This document shows positions 34,602 to 43,456 of a DNA stretch of 64,000 nt, piece by piece (position 1 is the stretch's first letter; each line of letters starts with the position of its first letter). Under the pieces are notes generated by a model. The model saw only the letters and a list, made by a program, of their open reading frames with translations. It did not search any database and was not told where the DNA came from. Origin of the DNA: DASXHD01 sp038239005. Lineage in GTDB: Bacteria > Myxococcota_A > Polyangia > Polyangiales > Polyangiaceae. The stretch is from contig JBBSFE010000002.1 of assembly GCA_038239005.1 (NCBI GenBank), positions 86,459 to 150,458 of the forward strand, given 5' to 3'. A program made the position numbers and the translations under genes.

Positions 34602-35948
34602 GTGCGGGCTGTGAAGCCGACTTTGCGCGACGATTTGCGTGCGCTTTTGATGTGCCCGCGCGAGCTCTGGCTCATCTACGCCGCGACGTTTCTCGAGTAC
34701 CTCGGCGTTTTCTCGTTCATGCAGACGCTCCCGCTCTGGCTGACGAGCGACCACGGGATGACCGACAAGACCGCCGGCTGGTGGGCCGCCACGTGGTCGA
34801 CGCTCATCACGCTCTTCGTGTTTCTCGTCGGCGCGATCGCAGACACGGTCGGTGTTCGGCGCACGCTCGTGCTTTCGTTCACGCTCGCGGCGATCACGCG
34901 TCTCGCAATGTCACTCGCGCCATCGCCCACGACCGCGATCGTCTCGCTGCTCGCGTTCGGGTTTGCGTTCGCGACGACGTCGCCCGTGCTGCAGGCAGCG
35001 GTGCATCGCGCGGCGAAGAAGCAGTCGCGCGCGTTCGCGTTTTCGCTTTGGTACGTGAGCTTCAACCTGGCCGGCGCCATGATCGGGCCGCTCATGATCG
35101 ATCCGACGCGGCACGCGTTCATCGACTCGACGACGGGCAAGCTCGCCGCGCGCGTGATCCAAATTCCCGTTCTCGGCGCGCGTAACATGACCGCCAACGG
35201 CGTCATCATGGCGTTCGGGTTCCTGTTCGCGGTCGTCGCCGTATTCGTCGTGATGATGTTGCGGAAGGACTTCGAGAATCGCATCGACCCAGACGACGTC
35301 GCGCCGCCGAAGAAGCCTGGCATCGTCGCCGCGCTGAAAGATGTCCTTGGCGACAAGACGTTTTGGCGATTCATCGTGCTGCTCGTGTTCTTGTCGCTCG
35401 TGCGGATGATGTTCCAGCACATGCACTTCACGTGGCCGAAATACATCACGCGCGAGCGCGGCGATTCGTTCCCGGTCGGCACGGTGTGGTCGCTCAATTC
35501 GTTCCTGATTTTGTTTCTCGCGCCGTTAGGCACGGCCATTACGCGCACGCGAAAGCCGTTCAACGTGCTGCTTTTTGGTGCATTCATCTCGTCGCTCAGC
35601 CCGTTCGTGCTGTGCTTCGGCTCGGCGATGCCGTTTCAGATCACCATGGTCGTTTTGCTCACCGTGGGCGAAGCGCTGTGGTCGCCGCGTCTCTACGAAT
35701 ACAACTTATCGATCGCACCACGCGGTCGCGAAGCCACCTACGTCGCGCTCGCCGCGCTGCCGTATTTTCTCGCGAAGTTCCTCGTCGGCCCGACATCGGG
35801 TTACCTCCTCACGAGCTTTTGCCCCGCCGATGGTCCGCGCAACGCGGCTGTCATGTGGGCCATCATCGGCATGACGACGATGGTCGGCCCGATCGGCATC
35901 TGGCTGGGTCGCTCGTGGATGTCGCAAGCAAAGCCAAGTAGCGCGTGA
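34602..35948 (+). CDS. MFS transporter
   Basis: A 448-residue inner-membrane transporter with about twelve helices. It has the loop 2-3 signature of the major facilitator superfamily in GAIADTVGVRRTLVLSF and a long central cytoplasmic loop (DFENRIDPDDVAPPKKP). The order of helices and the block TATSPVLQAAVHRAAKKQSR-like region after helix 4 recall peptide/oligopeptide or nucleoside-type MFS members, but the substrate cannot be named. The start is GTG at 34602, with a second in-frame GTG three codons later. Its stop overlaps the start of the EEP gene by four bases. Confidence 0.9.
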   Translation: MRAVKPTLRDDLRALLMCPRELWLIYAATFLEYLGVFSFMQTLPLWLTSDHGMTDKTAGWWAATWSTLITLFVFLVGAIADTVGVRRTLVLSFTLAAITRLAMSLAPSPTTAIVSLLAFGFAFATTSPVLQAAVHRAAKKQSRAFAFSLWYVSFNLAGAMIGPLMIDPTRHAFIDSTTGKLAARVIQIPVLGARNMTANGVIMAFGFLFAVVAVFVVMMLRKDFENRIDPDDVAPPKKPGIVAALKDVLGDKTFWRFIVLLVFLSLVRMMFQHMHFTWPKYITRERGDSFPVGTVWSLNSFLILFLAPLGTAITRTRKPFNVLLFGAFISSLSPFVLCFGSAMPFQITMVVLLTVGEALWSPRLYEYNLSIAPRGREATYVALAALPYFLAKFLVGPTSGYLLTSFCPADGPRNAAVMWAIIGMTTMVGPIGIWLGRSWMSQAKPSSA

Positions 35949-36784
35949 CTGCGTTCTCACTCATGACGTGGAACAGCTTCGGCGCGGCTCAAGGGCCCGT
36001 GTCGTTCTTACGGTGGCGAGGCGTGCCGGCTGCGCATCGCTTCGAACACCCAATCGTCCGGGAAACGGCCTCCAAAATAGATGTATTTTGCATGCAGGAA
36101 ATTTACCTCTCCGAGGCGGAGAATTTCTTCGACGCGCTCGCGCACGGACACAAGCTGCGCGACGACAACGACATGGTCATTCGCCCTCTCAGCTTCGGTG
36201 GGTCTGGCCTTGGCATCGCGTCGCTTCACGCGATGGCAGCGCAGGGCAAGCGCGCGTTTCGTCCGCCGCATGTGTCGACGGAGCGGTTCGCGCGCAAAGG
36301 AATGCTCCACGCACGCGTGAGCGCAGGCGACGCGCTCGTCGACGTCGTCACGACACACATGCAATCCGGGCTCGGCGATGCGGCGCGCGTGATTCGCAAA
36401 CGGCAGCTCGTCGAGCTCCGGCAGTTCGTGCTCGAGGTCGGCCGCTCAGGCGCGCCGATGATCGTGTGTGGTGATTTCAACATCGACGGCCTCGCACGAA
36501 ACGGCCGCGCGGATTACGCCGACATCGTTCGCGCGCTCGATGGGTTCGTCGACCTCGGTGCCGCGGCCGACCACGTGACCTACGACCCGACGGCAAACGC
36601 GCTTGCACGCATTCATGCACCCAGCGAGCCGCCGCAGCGCCTCGACTACGTCTTCGTCAGCGACCCTGGAAGCGCGCTCGAGCTCGTGTCGTTCGAGCTC
36701 GCGCTCCACGTCGCGATCGAATCGGAAGGCACGCAAACGTTCGCATCCGACCACTACGCGCTCGAAGCAACGTTCCGGCGATGA
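35945..36784 (+). CDS. Endonuclease/exonuclease/phosphatase (EEP) family protein
   Basis: A 279-residue cytoplasmic metallo-phosphodiesterase of the DNase I-like fold. Motifs in order are TWNSFGAAQG (Asn), DVFCMQEIYLSE (metal-binding Glu), VVTTHMQSG (His), MIVCGDFNIDGLAR (Asp and Asn), RLDYVFVSD, and a final FASDHYALEATF (Asp-His). The set is complete, so it should be active. The THMQSG and final motifs resemble neutral sphingomyelinase-like branches, but phosphodiester substrates in this fold range from DNA to inositol phosphates. The GTG start at 35945 overlaps the transporter stop, so the two products may handle the same compound (inference). Confidence 0.92.
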   Translation: MTAFSLMTWNSFGAAQGPVSFLRWRGVPAAHRFEHPIVRETASKIDVFCMQEIYLSEAENFFDALAHGHKLRDDNDMVIRPLSFGGSGLGIASLHAMAAQGKRAFRPPHVSTERFARKGMLHARVSAGDALVDVVTTHMQSGLGDAARVIRKRQLVELRQFVLEVGRSGAPMIVCGDFNIDGLARNGRADYADIVRALDGFVDLGAAADHVTYDPTANALARIHAPSEPPQRLDYVFVSDPGSALELVSFELALHVAIESEGTQTFASDHYALEATFRR

Positions 36785-36838
36785 CGCTGGAATGTGGGGT
36801 TCATGCGGATCTTTGGCGCTAAGATCCATCCAGCGAGG

Positions 36839-37466
36839 ATGTCACGTGTAGCTACCGCTATTTGCTTTGTCCTCGCGTGCGGTGGGCGCACCGACTTGAG
36901 CTATGGCACTCTCGTGATGCCTCCATCGAGCAGCTGGGCGCTTCAGGTGCGTACACGGGGGTGCCCGTCTTTACGTTCGACGGACAGCTCTTGGTTGGCG
37001 AGGAGGTTGCGGCAACGTTGGATGCTGCCGGCGACTATCACGAAATCTTGCGTGCACCGATGGGCCCTCCAATTTATGCGCCTGATGGTCACACGCTTGT
37101 TTTTGACGAATCACAGCCTGACGGGCGCGCCATATTTCTCATCCAGGACGACGGCACCGGACGCGTCGCCCTTCCGCCGGTGGTTGGGTACCCCGATGTC
37201 CACCTTCCTTCGTTTAGCTTCGGCTAGACCAAGACGTTCAAATCCAATCCCTGTTTCACACCAGATGGCAAACGATCATCTTTGCCGAGCTCGAGCAACA
37301 AGGATTCGTTGCGTCGCTTCGGCGCTTCGAAATCGCGAGCCGCGAAACGATAGTCCTTCAAGACGGCCGCAGGCGTGGCGTTCGCGTGCAGCATTTTCGG
37401 CATCTTTCAGGCTCGGTGGCGACACCACACGACTTTCTCGGTGGCACGCCGCATGCTCGAGGTAGG
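36839..37466 (+). pseudogene. Broken PD40/WD40-like lipoprotein gene
   Basis: The ATG at 36839 starts MSRVATAICFVLACGGRTDL, a good lipoprotein signal peptide (lipobox VLAC). The frame then goes wrong between about 36905 and 36950. A second frame continues TGVPVFTFDGQLLVGEEVAA, GPPIYAPDGHTLVFDESQPD and GRVALPPVVGYPDVHLP to a TAG at 37225. Beyond the stop the same frame reads TKTFKSNPCFTPDGKR, and after another shift near 37275 comes IIFAELEQQGFVASLRRFE. The repeated YxPDGxxLVF and TPDGKRIIF units are PD40 beta-propeller blades. At least two frameshifts and one stop show real decay. Confidence 0.72.
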
Positions 37467-37469
37467 CGC

Positions 37470-37595
37470 ATGAATCGCTCCTACGTTTGGGTCGTGCTGG
37501 CTGTGACGTTTGCTCTCGCGGGTTGTCACCGCGTCGAGCATCGGATCCGCCATCCGTTCGGTGGGCACGCCGAACGCACAGCCGATCACATGTGA
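37470..37595 (+). CDS. Very small putative lipoprotein
   Basis: A 41-residue peptide starting MNRSYVWVVLAVTFALAGC, a clear signal peptide with lipobox LAGC, and ending HAERTADHM. The mature part is only about 23 residues, rich in His and Arg. The frame is open further upstream through the adjacent pseudogene, but the signal peptide supports the ATG at 37470, as does a GGTAGG upstream. It may be an entericidin-like small envelope lipoprotein, or chance; function unknown. Confidence 0.5.
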   Translation: MNRSYVWVVLAVTFALAGCHRVEHRIRHPFGGHAERTADHM

Positions 37596-37612
37596 CGGTC
37601 ACCGAGCGTCGT

Positions 37613-38239
37613 TCACGGCGCTGAGCCCTGATCGGCGACTTCGGCGCGGAGGATTTCTTCGCCGGTCGCTTCGTCGCTGAAGCGAACGCGTGCGTGCTTC
37701 CACAGGAACTGCGGGCACTCGAATGACTCGAACTTGAGAAGGCGACCCTTCCACCGACTTTTTCCCGAAGTGCGCTCGCACGTGAACGAATCGTGACCGA
37801 TCTCGAGCATCGCGCGCTCGGTGTGGGGGTCTTCGGCTTTGCCGTCGGGCGTGAGCATGGTCCACGCGTAGAGGCGGAGTAAATCGGCGTTGCTGGCGTT
37901 GTCCAGCTTGCGGCGCTCGGAGCCCGCGTATTCGTAGAGCTCGTCGACGACGTTGTTTTTCTGGTTCTCCGGCGTGTCGGTCACGACTTGCTGCCAGTGG
38001 CGCTGCTCGGTGCCACGCGTCGCCGTCACGTCGATCGTGAGGCGGTCGCCGTGTTGCTCGACGATGCGCTCGCGAAGCTCGACGGGCTCGGGGGTGTACA
38101 CGCCGGCGTAGCGATAGACCACGAAGTCGCCTTTGCGATAACGCGTCGTCGAGTCCTTCGTCGCGACAACCGGCGCGGCGCCGCCGCCACACGCGATGGA
38201 TCCGGCCAGCAACGTCACGACGAGCGTTCGGAGAAGCAT
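37613..38239 (-). CDS. Putative lipoprotein
   Basis: A 208-residue secreted protein of unknown function. The start MLLRTLVVTLLAGSIACGGG gives a signal peptide with lipobox SIAC. The mature domain is mainly beta-structured, with strands such as KGDFVVYRYAGVYTPEPVEL, RLTIDVTATRGTEQRHW and a final RFSDEATGEEILRAEVADQG. It has two cysteines (SFTCERTSGK, FECPQFLW). It lies 9 bp after the stop of the spermidine-synthase-like gene on the same strand, so the two are probably co-transcribed. Confidence 0.75.
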   Translation of the reverse strand: MLLRTLVVTLLAGSIACGGGAAPVVATKDSTTRYRKGDFVVYRYAGVYTPEPVELRERIVEQHGDRLTIDVTATRGTEQRHWQQVVTDTPENQKNNVVDELYEYAGSERRKLDNASNADLLRLYAWTMLTPDGKAEDPHTERAMLEIGHDSFTCERTSGKSRWKGRLLKFESFECPQFLWKHARVRFSDEATGEEILRAEVADQGSAP

Positions 38240-38248
38240 GCGCCGACT

Positions 38249-38893
38249 CTACCGGATCCGGCCGACGTAGGCGCGCGCTTGCACGCGACCGCGCTCTTTG
38301 AATGTCGTGACAGAGGCCAAAAATCCGGCGCTGCGCAGTCGATTCAAGAACGTATCGGCGGGGTAACCGCTCCACACGGCGTACATTCCATTCTTGCGTA
38401 GCGCACGTTTCGCGACGCGGAGACCCGCGCGATCGTAGAGGCGCGCGTTCTCGCGAAACGAGCCCCAATCGGGGCCGTTGTCGACGTCGAGCAAGATGGC
38501 GTCGACGTCTCGCTCGCGTGCAATCACGTCGCGGACGTCTTCTTGAACGAGCACGACGCGCGCATCATCGAGCGACGCGCGCCCGAGATGCGCGAGCTCG
38601 CCGCGCACGAGCCGCACGACCGTGCCGAGCTTTTCCACGACGATCACCTGCGCAGTTTTGCCGACCGTTTCGAGCACGCCTGCGAGTGTCGACCCAAATC
38701 CGAGCCCGCCGACGATGACGCGCTTGGCCGCGCGTGGCACGAGCTTGCCGAAAGCGCGCTCGGTCCCGAGGAGCGCGCTCGTCAGGATCGGAACACGCCC
38801 GATCATGAGCTCGTGGTGCGTGCCGCGATCGAAGAGCGTAAGCGTGATGCCGGCCTCGCGGAAGATGGCCAGCGACGAAATTCTCGAGGTCAC
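38249..38893 (-). CDS. Spermidine-synthase-like methyltransferase-fold protein
   Basis: A 214-residue class I SAM-type Rossmann-fold protein related to spermidine synthase. The nucleotide-binding strand is RVIVGGLGFGSTLAGVLE, with an acidic residue at the end of strand 2 (VIVVEKL) and the active-site-like strand DVDAILLDVDNGPDWG. The DNGPDW motif is typical of this subgroup in Myxococcota and Proteobacteria. It is shorter than true spermidine synthases (about 280) and lacks an evident polyamine pocket, so the reaction is uncertain. It starts upstream of a lipoprotein gene at 38239 in the same direction. Confidence 0.82.
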   Translation of the reverse strand: MTSRISSLAIFREAGITLTLFDRGTHHELMIGRVPILTSALLGTERAFGKLVPRAAKRVIVGGLGFGSTLAGVLETVGKTAQVIVVEKLGTVVRLVRGELAHLGRASLDDARVVLVQEDVRDVIARERDVDAILLDVDNGPDWGSFRENARLYDRAGLRVAKRALRKNGMYAVWSGYPADTFLNRLRSAGFLASVTTFKERGRVQARAYVGRIR

Positions 38894-38919
38894 GCGCGAA
38901 GATTGTAGGATAGGCGGTC

Positions 38920-39585
38920 ATGCGGATCACGACCAAATCGATCTTTGTCGCACTCGTTGCAGTTGCAGCATGTTCCAAGGATCCGCCCACCGGCGGAGCG
39001 GCGGCCAGCGCCTCGGTGTCGGCGGCACCTGTGACGTCGGCGAGCGTCGCCGCCATGCCGAGCGCGAGCGCGAGCGCGACCGCCGTCGAGCCTCCCCACG
39101 ACTGCCCGACGGGCTCCGCCGGCATCGGCAGCTTCGCCAAACCGTGTGAAGCGAAAGGCACCGCGCGCATGCTCGAGCTTGTCTGGAACGGGAAGAGCGA
39201 CGAGAACGGCTCGCCGACGTTCAAGGTCACGAGCAAAAGCGCGAAGCCGATTCTCTGGGGGCGCGTCGCAATTTATTTCTACGACAAAGCTGGCAAGCAA
39301 ATCGACGCGAAGGAGCCCATCGAAGGCTCCGACAAGACGCATATGTACCACCCCTGCTCGGGCAAGCTCTTCGCGGGCATCATCAACCCCGCCGAGAAGG
39401 CCTCGTACAATTTTTCGTGCGTGAAAAAATCGAACATCCCCGACGGCGTCGCGGCCATCGAAGCCGAAGCCGAGACCGTGAGCTTCGCGGACGCGACCGG
39501 CAAGAAGAGCGACTTCTACTGGAAGAACCCCGACCTCGCGCCCGAGGCCCGCGCCAAAGGTGGCGTGAAACCCGCAGCACCGTGA
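38920..39585 (+). CDS. Putative lipoprotein upstream of a kinase gene
   Basis: A 221-residue lipoprotein: signal peptide MRITTKSIFVALVAVAACSK (lipobox VAAC), a long Ala/Ser/Val-rich linker to about residue 55, then a beta-sandwich-like domain with strands ARMLELVWNG, PTFKVTSKSAKPILWGRVAI and SYNFSCVKKSN. Three or four cysteines could form two disulfides. Its stop overlaps the GTG start of the kinase gene by four bases, so the two are made together. As with the lipoprotein-kinase pair at 5.6 kb, it may be an external partner of that kinase, but no link is proven. Confidence 0.78.
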   Translation: MRITTKSIFVALVAVAACSKDPPTGGAAASASVSAAPVTSASVAAMPSASASATAVEPPHDCPTGSAGIGSFAKPCEAKGTARMLELVWNGKSDENGSPTFKVTSKSAKPILWGRVAIYFYDKAGKQIDAKEPIEGSDKTHMYHPCSGKLFAGIINPAEKASYNFSCVKKSNIPDGVAAIEAEAETVSFADATGKKSDFYWKNPDLAPEARAKGGVKPAAP

Positions 39586-40478
39586 GCGATCGCGTTCCCG
39601 CCGCTCATCATGCGCTCGTCGGCAAGACGATCGCGGAGAAGTATCAAGTTCGCTCCGTGATCGGCAGCGGCGGGATGGGCACCGTCTTCGAGGCGAAGCA
39701 CATCGCGATCGGCCGACTCGTTGCCATCAAGCTGCTTCACCCCTCACAGGTCGACAACGTCACCGCGGTGAAACGCTTCCATCAAGAGGCATGGGCCGCG
39801 GGTTCGATTGGGCACCCGAGTCTTTGCGAGGTCTACGACGTCGGCGTGCTTCCAGATGGCGCGCCCTTCATCGTGATGGAGCGCCTCTTCGGCGACACGG
39901 TGTGTGCGCGCCTCGAGCAGACGAGCTGCCTGCCCATCGTCGACGCCGTGACAATCATGATGCACGTGCTCTCCGGCCTCGATGCCGTCCACGCGCGCGG
40001 CATCATTCATCGCGACATCAAACCCGAGAACGTTTTTCTCGTGATCCGCAAGAACCTCCCGACCACGGTGAAGCTGCTCGACTTCGGCGTCTCGAAGGTC
40101 ACCGCCGACGCCGCCAACGAGTGGGAGGAAAAGAGCGCGCTCACGAGAACGGGTGTCGTGATGGGCACACCTTATTACGTGTCGCCCGAGCAAGCGCGCG
40201 CGCTCCGCGACATCGACGCGCGCACCGACATCTACTCGTGTGGCGTCGTGCTCTACGAAGCGCTCAGCGGCGAGCTTCCATTCGACGCGCCTCACTTCAA
40301 CGCCCTCTTGCTGCGCGTTCTCGAAGGAAATCCGCGGCCGTTGCGGTCGCTCCGGCCCGAGGTTCCCGAGGAGCTCGAAGCCGTCATCGCGAAGGCCATG
40401 TCGGTCGATCGGGATCAGCGCTACCCGACCGCACGCGACATGCATCACGCTCTCGTGCCGTTCACTCGAACGCCTTGA
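39582..40478 (+). CDS. Ser/Thr protein kinase without a membrane anchor
   Basis: A 298-residue Hanks-type kinase made almost only of the catalytic domain: Gly loop GSGGMGTVF, Lys50 in VAIKLL, HRDIKPEN with Asp145, LDFGVSK with Asp167, and GTPYYVSPEQ. All catalytic residues are present. There is no membrane helix or sensor extension, so it is cytoplasmic, unlike the two other kinases in this window. The GTG at 39582 overlaps the preceding stop (GTGA). Its last 17 bp overlap the convergent lysozyme-like gene, so both transcripts share antisense ends. Confidence 0.93.
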   Translation: MSDRVPAAHHALVGKTIAEKYQVRSVIGSGGMGTVFEAKHIAIGRLVAIKLLHPSQVDNVTAVKRFHQEAWAAGSIGHPSLCEVYDVGVLPDGAPFIVMERLFGDTVCARLEQTSCLPIVDAVTIMMHVLSGLDAVHARGIIHRDIKPENVFLVIRKNLPTTVKLLDFGVSKVTADAANEWEEKSALTRTGVVMGTPYYVSPEQARALRDIDARTDIYSCGVVLYEALSGELPFDAPHFNALLLRVLEGNPRPLRSLRPEVPEELEAVIAKAMSVDRDQRYPTARDMHHALVPFTRTP

Positions 40479-41004
40479 GCACTTGTTTGGCGTACGCGAT
40501 GCGCTTCGATTGATCGCACGTGCCGCATCCCTCGAAATCTTTTTCGAACGCGACCGTAGCCTCCGTGACGTTCGACGAGCCTTTGAGCGCGCCGAGACCG
40601 TAGCCGCCGACGCCCGCGAGCTCGTACCAAACGAAGTCGAGCTGTGCGTCGAGTGACCAGCGCGAGAGGCCGTGCTTGCTTGCGTACCAAACCATGTTGT
40701 CGTCGTGGTCGGAGTCCCAGCGGCCGCCGGTCGACCATTGCGCGATGCCGCGACCGGGCCCTCCGCCGAATTCCTTCGCGTTCGGATTGACGCTCGATTC
40801 TTGGACGAGGTTGCCGACGATGCCCGCGGCTTGCGCCGACGTGAGACCCTTGTTTTTGAAAAAGTGAAACGCCGTCTTCTCCGCGCTCGAGAGCTCCGCT
40901 TCCGAGGAGCTCGTGTCGGATTCATCAGCGACGCCGCTGCAACCTGCAAGGACGAGCGACAGCGATGCGAGAGTTGCGAGTGCGATGAGCTTCATGCCGT
41001 TCAT
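40462..41004 (-). CDS. Lipoprotein with phage-tail-type lysozyme domain
   Basis: A 180-residue lipoprotein: signal peptide MNGMKLIALATLASLSLVLAG followed by lipid Cys in LAGC, an acidic Ser-rich linker, then a domain of about 140 residues of the phage tail lysozyme (Phage_lysozyme2) type. It has KTAFHFFKNKGLTSAQAAGI, IVGNLVQESSVNPNAKEFGG with the catalytic-type Glu in QESS, and GRGIAQWSTGGRWD. In phages this domain helps cut peptidoglycan at the tail tip; as a lone lipoprotein it could act in cell-wall turnover or against neighbouring cells. No other phage gene is near. Confidence 0.85.
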   Translation of the reverse strand: MNGMKLIALATLASLSLVLAGCSGVADESDTSSSEAELSSAEKTAFHFFKNKGLTSAQAAGIVGNLVQESSVNPNAKEFGGGPGRGIAQWSTGGRWDSDHDDNMVWYASKHGLSRWSLDAQLDFVWYELAGVGGYGLGALKGSSNVTEATVAFEKDFEGCGTCDQSKRIAYAKQVLKAFE

Positions 41005-41118
41005 GCAGTGCGAGGAGCGTGCCCATCACGAAACGCGCCAAAATCAGCGTTTGGAACGTGGAATTCCGAGTCGTCCGTCACCCAGACGGATCGCGGACGA
41101 TCTGGGTTCTTCCGAGTG

Positions 41119-42348
41119 TCAGAGGAGCGTCTTCAGCTCGATTTCGGCGCGTGCAATCACCGACGGGTCGAACGTTCGGTTCGAGGCGATGAGCGCTTTG
41201 CCTTGGATGTAGTCTTTCATCGCGTTCACGCAGTCGAGTGCGATGACTTTGCCTTCGCGGAAGTAGACGAGCGAAAAATGGCGCGTCGCGGGGTTGCCGC
41301 GGAGCACCGTGGCGTCGTGCGATTGTGAGAGGCCGACGGTTTGCAATCGGAGGTCCCATTGGTTGGACCAAAACCAGGGGATGGATTCGTAGCGCTCCGT
41401 TTTGCCGGTGATGTTCTTCGCGACCACCGTGGCTTGATCGTTTGCATTCTGAATCGACTCGAGCCGCACGAGTGCGCCGTGCGCGTGGATGTTGCGATGC
41501 GCGGCTGCATCGCCGATGGCGTACACGTCTGCGAGGCTCGTTTTCCCGTGCAAATCGACCACGACGCCATCGAGCGCGGTTTGTGCGCCGGCGCTGATGA
41601 GCGGCGCGACCGTGGGCGTGATCCCGATGCCGACGATCACCATTTCCGCAGGCAACACCTCGCCGCTCTCGATGCGAACACCCGTTGCAGCTCCATCGCG
41701 CTCTTCGATGCACGCGACTTTGGTCGACAAACGAACGTCGACACCGTGGCGCTTGTGCTCGGCTTCGAAGAAACGCGCCGTGCGCTCGGCGGCAACGCGT
41801 GAGAGCACGCGGTCTTGTGCTTCGACGATCGTCACGCGCTTGCCGAGCTTTACGAGCACCGCCGCACTTTCGAGACCGATGTATCCGCCGCCCACGACCA
41901 CGACCGATGTCGTGCTCGAGAGCTCGTCGCGCAGTCGGTCGACGTCGCCGCGCGAGCGCACCGTGTGAACGCGCCGGAGGTCGTGGCCACTGCACGCGAG
42001 ACGTCGCGGTGCGCCGCCTGTTGCCCAGATCAGCGTGCCGTAGGCGATGTCGCTTCCGTCTTCGAGGCGAACGCGATGCGCTGCGGCGTCGACTTCGGTG
42101 ACGCGCTGACCGAGGCGGAGCTCGACGCCGTGCTCGCTCCACGCGGCGGTCGGACGAAGGAGCATCTTCTCGAACGGCTTTTCGCCCGCGAGATATTCTT
42201 TCGAGAGCGCGGGGCGCTCGTAAGGTGCGTCGGGCTCTTCGCCGACGAGCGTGATCGTGCCTTCGAACTTTTGTTGCCGCAGCGACATCGCCGCCTGCGC
42301 GCCGCCTTGGCCGGCGCCGACGATCACGACGTCGGATCGATCGCTCAT
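41119..42348 (-). CDS. Ferredoxin-reductase-type flavoprotein (rubredoxin/ferredoxin-NAD(P)+ reductase)
   Basis: A 409-residue FAD/NAD(P)H oxidoreductase. FAD-binding dinucleotide motif VVIVGAGQGGAQAAMSLR, the family block APYERPALSKEYLAGE, a second NAD(P)-binding motif VVVVGGGYIGLESAAVLVKL, the FAD motif DVYAIGDAA and the C-terminal block IPWFWSNQWDLRLQTVGL place it with rhodocoxin, putidaredoxin and biphenyl-dioxygenase ferredoxin reductases. These reduce a small ferredoxin or rubredoxin for oxygenases such as P450s. No ferredoxin or oxygenase partner is next to it. No signal peptide; cytoplasmic. It is 10 bp from the end of the metallophosphoesterase gene. Confidence 0.93.
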   Translation of the reverse strand: MSDRSDVVIVGAGQGGAQAAMSLRQQKFEGTITLVGEEPDAPYERPALSKEYLAGEKPFEKMLLRPTAAWSEHGVELRLGQRVTEVDAAAHRVRLEDGSDIAYGTLIWATGGAPRRLACSGHDLRRVHTVRSRGDVDRLRDELSSTTSVVVVGGGYIGLESAAVLVKLGKRVTIVEAQDRVLSRVAAERTARFFEAEHKRHGVDVRLSTKVACIEERDGAATGVRIESGEVLPAEMVIVGIGITPTVAPLISAGAQTALDGVVVDLHGKTSLADVYAIGDAAAHRNIHAHGALVRLESIQNANDQATVVAKNITGKTERYESIPWFWSNQWDLRLQTVGLSQSHDATVLRGNPATRHFSLVYFREGKVIALDCVNAMKDYIQGKALIASNRTFDPSVIARAEIELKTLL

Positions 42349-42358
42349 TGCCCCGAAA

Positions 42359-43456
42359 CTACTTCACGAGCTCGAACAATGCGATCTCGGCGCGCGTGCC
42401 CAATCGCATCGGCGGACCCCAATATCCCGCGCCCGACGTGACATAGAGCGCGGTCTTCTCCACCGCGTACAGCCCGAAGACATATGGCTGATGCGCGCGT
42501 TCGAGTAGCCACCCAAGCGGCGAGACTTGGCCGCCGTGCGTGTGCCCGGAAAGTTGGAGACCGATGCCGTGTCGTGCGGCGGCGGCGACCTCGTCGGGGC
42601 GATGCGCGAGCAAGACGGACGCGCGCGTCGTGTCGCGCCCACGCAACGCGGCATGCAGATCGGGCGTGCCGGATGGGTCGTCGATGCCGATGAGATCGAA
42701 TCCGTGCTCGCCGCCGATCGCGACGCGCTCGTTGCGGAGCACGCGGAAGCCAAGCGTCGGCATGAACGCGACCCATTCGTCGACGCCCGAGAGATATTCG
42801 TGATTGCCAGTGACGAAGTAAACGCCATCGCGCGCGCGGAGCGCTGCCAGCGGCGCGAGGAGCGGACCGAGATCTTTCACCGAACCGTCGACGAGGTCTC
42901 CCGTGATGGCGATGAGATCGGGGTCGAGCGCGTTGACGCGGGCGACGACGGCTTCGACCAACTCGCGACCGATGGTGGCGCTCACGTGGAGGTCCGAAAT
43001 CTGAACGACCTTGTAGCCGCTCATGCTCGCGCCGAGGTTCGCGAGCGGGATGCGAAATCGGCGGACGATCAACGGAAGCTGCGCGATCACGGCCGATGCG
43101 CCGCCGAGCACGAGCGTGAGCGCGCCCATCGCACCAGCCATCACGCGACGCCGCGCAGGGTCGGTGGGTCTTCGCAGCTCGCCTACGAGCATCATCGGCA
43201 AGAGGAACAAGAGCAAGCCGACCCACGTGAACGCGCACCACATGAGCGGGGCGGTGAAGGAGCGCGACGCTGTGCGCATCACCAAGAGGCCAACCATACC
43301 TAGAGGGAGAAGCGCGGCTCCGGCGAAGAGGGCGATGCAGGCGGGGCGACGCCAAGTCGTCAGCGCGGTGTCGCGAACGAGGCGGCGATGGAGGTAGAGG
43401 TGCACCGCAGTCGTAACGACGAGCGCGGACGCGAGATACGCGATGAAGCGCATCAT
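42359..43456 (-). CDS. Membrane-anchored metallophosphoesterase
   Basis: A 365-residue calcineurin-like phosphoesterase. Four or five N-terminal helices (residues 1-125) anchor it in the inner membrane. The catalytic domain shows VVQISDLHVSATIG, LIAITGDLVDGSVKDLG, VYFVTGNHEYLSG, VLLAHRPDE and GIGLQLSGHTHGGQVSPLG, the full metal-binding set. This layout matches the YaeI/YkuE-type phosphodiesterases that cleave lipid or nucleotide phosphates. Its ATG overlaps the stop of the aldo/keto-reductase-like gene. With the glycosyltransferase further upstream, the three genes form an overlapping operon. Confidence 0.93.
   Translation of the reverse strand: MMRFIAYLASALVVTTAVHLYLHRRLVRDTALTTWRRPACIALFAGAALLPLGMVGLLVMRTASRSFTAPLMWCAFTWVGLLLFLLPMMLVGELRRPTDPARRRVMAGAMGALTLVLGGASAVIAQLPLIVRRFRIPLANLGASMSGYKVVQISDLHVSATIGRELVEAVVARVNALDPDLIAITGDLVDGSVKDLGPLLAPLAALRARDGVYFVTGNHEYLSGVDEWVAFMPTLGFRVLRNERVAIGGEHGFDLIGIDDPSGTPDLHAALRGRDTTRASVLLAHRPDEVAAAARHGIGLQLSGHTHGGQVSPLGWLLERAHQPYVFGLYAVEKTALYVTSGAGYWGPPMRLGTRAEIALFELVK

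Noticed and set aside
40462..41004. Prophage suggested by the phage-tail lysozyme domain and the fibre-chaperone stump at 17284
   Set aside because: The two are 23 kb apart and no capsid, portal, terminase or integrase gene is present.
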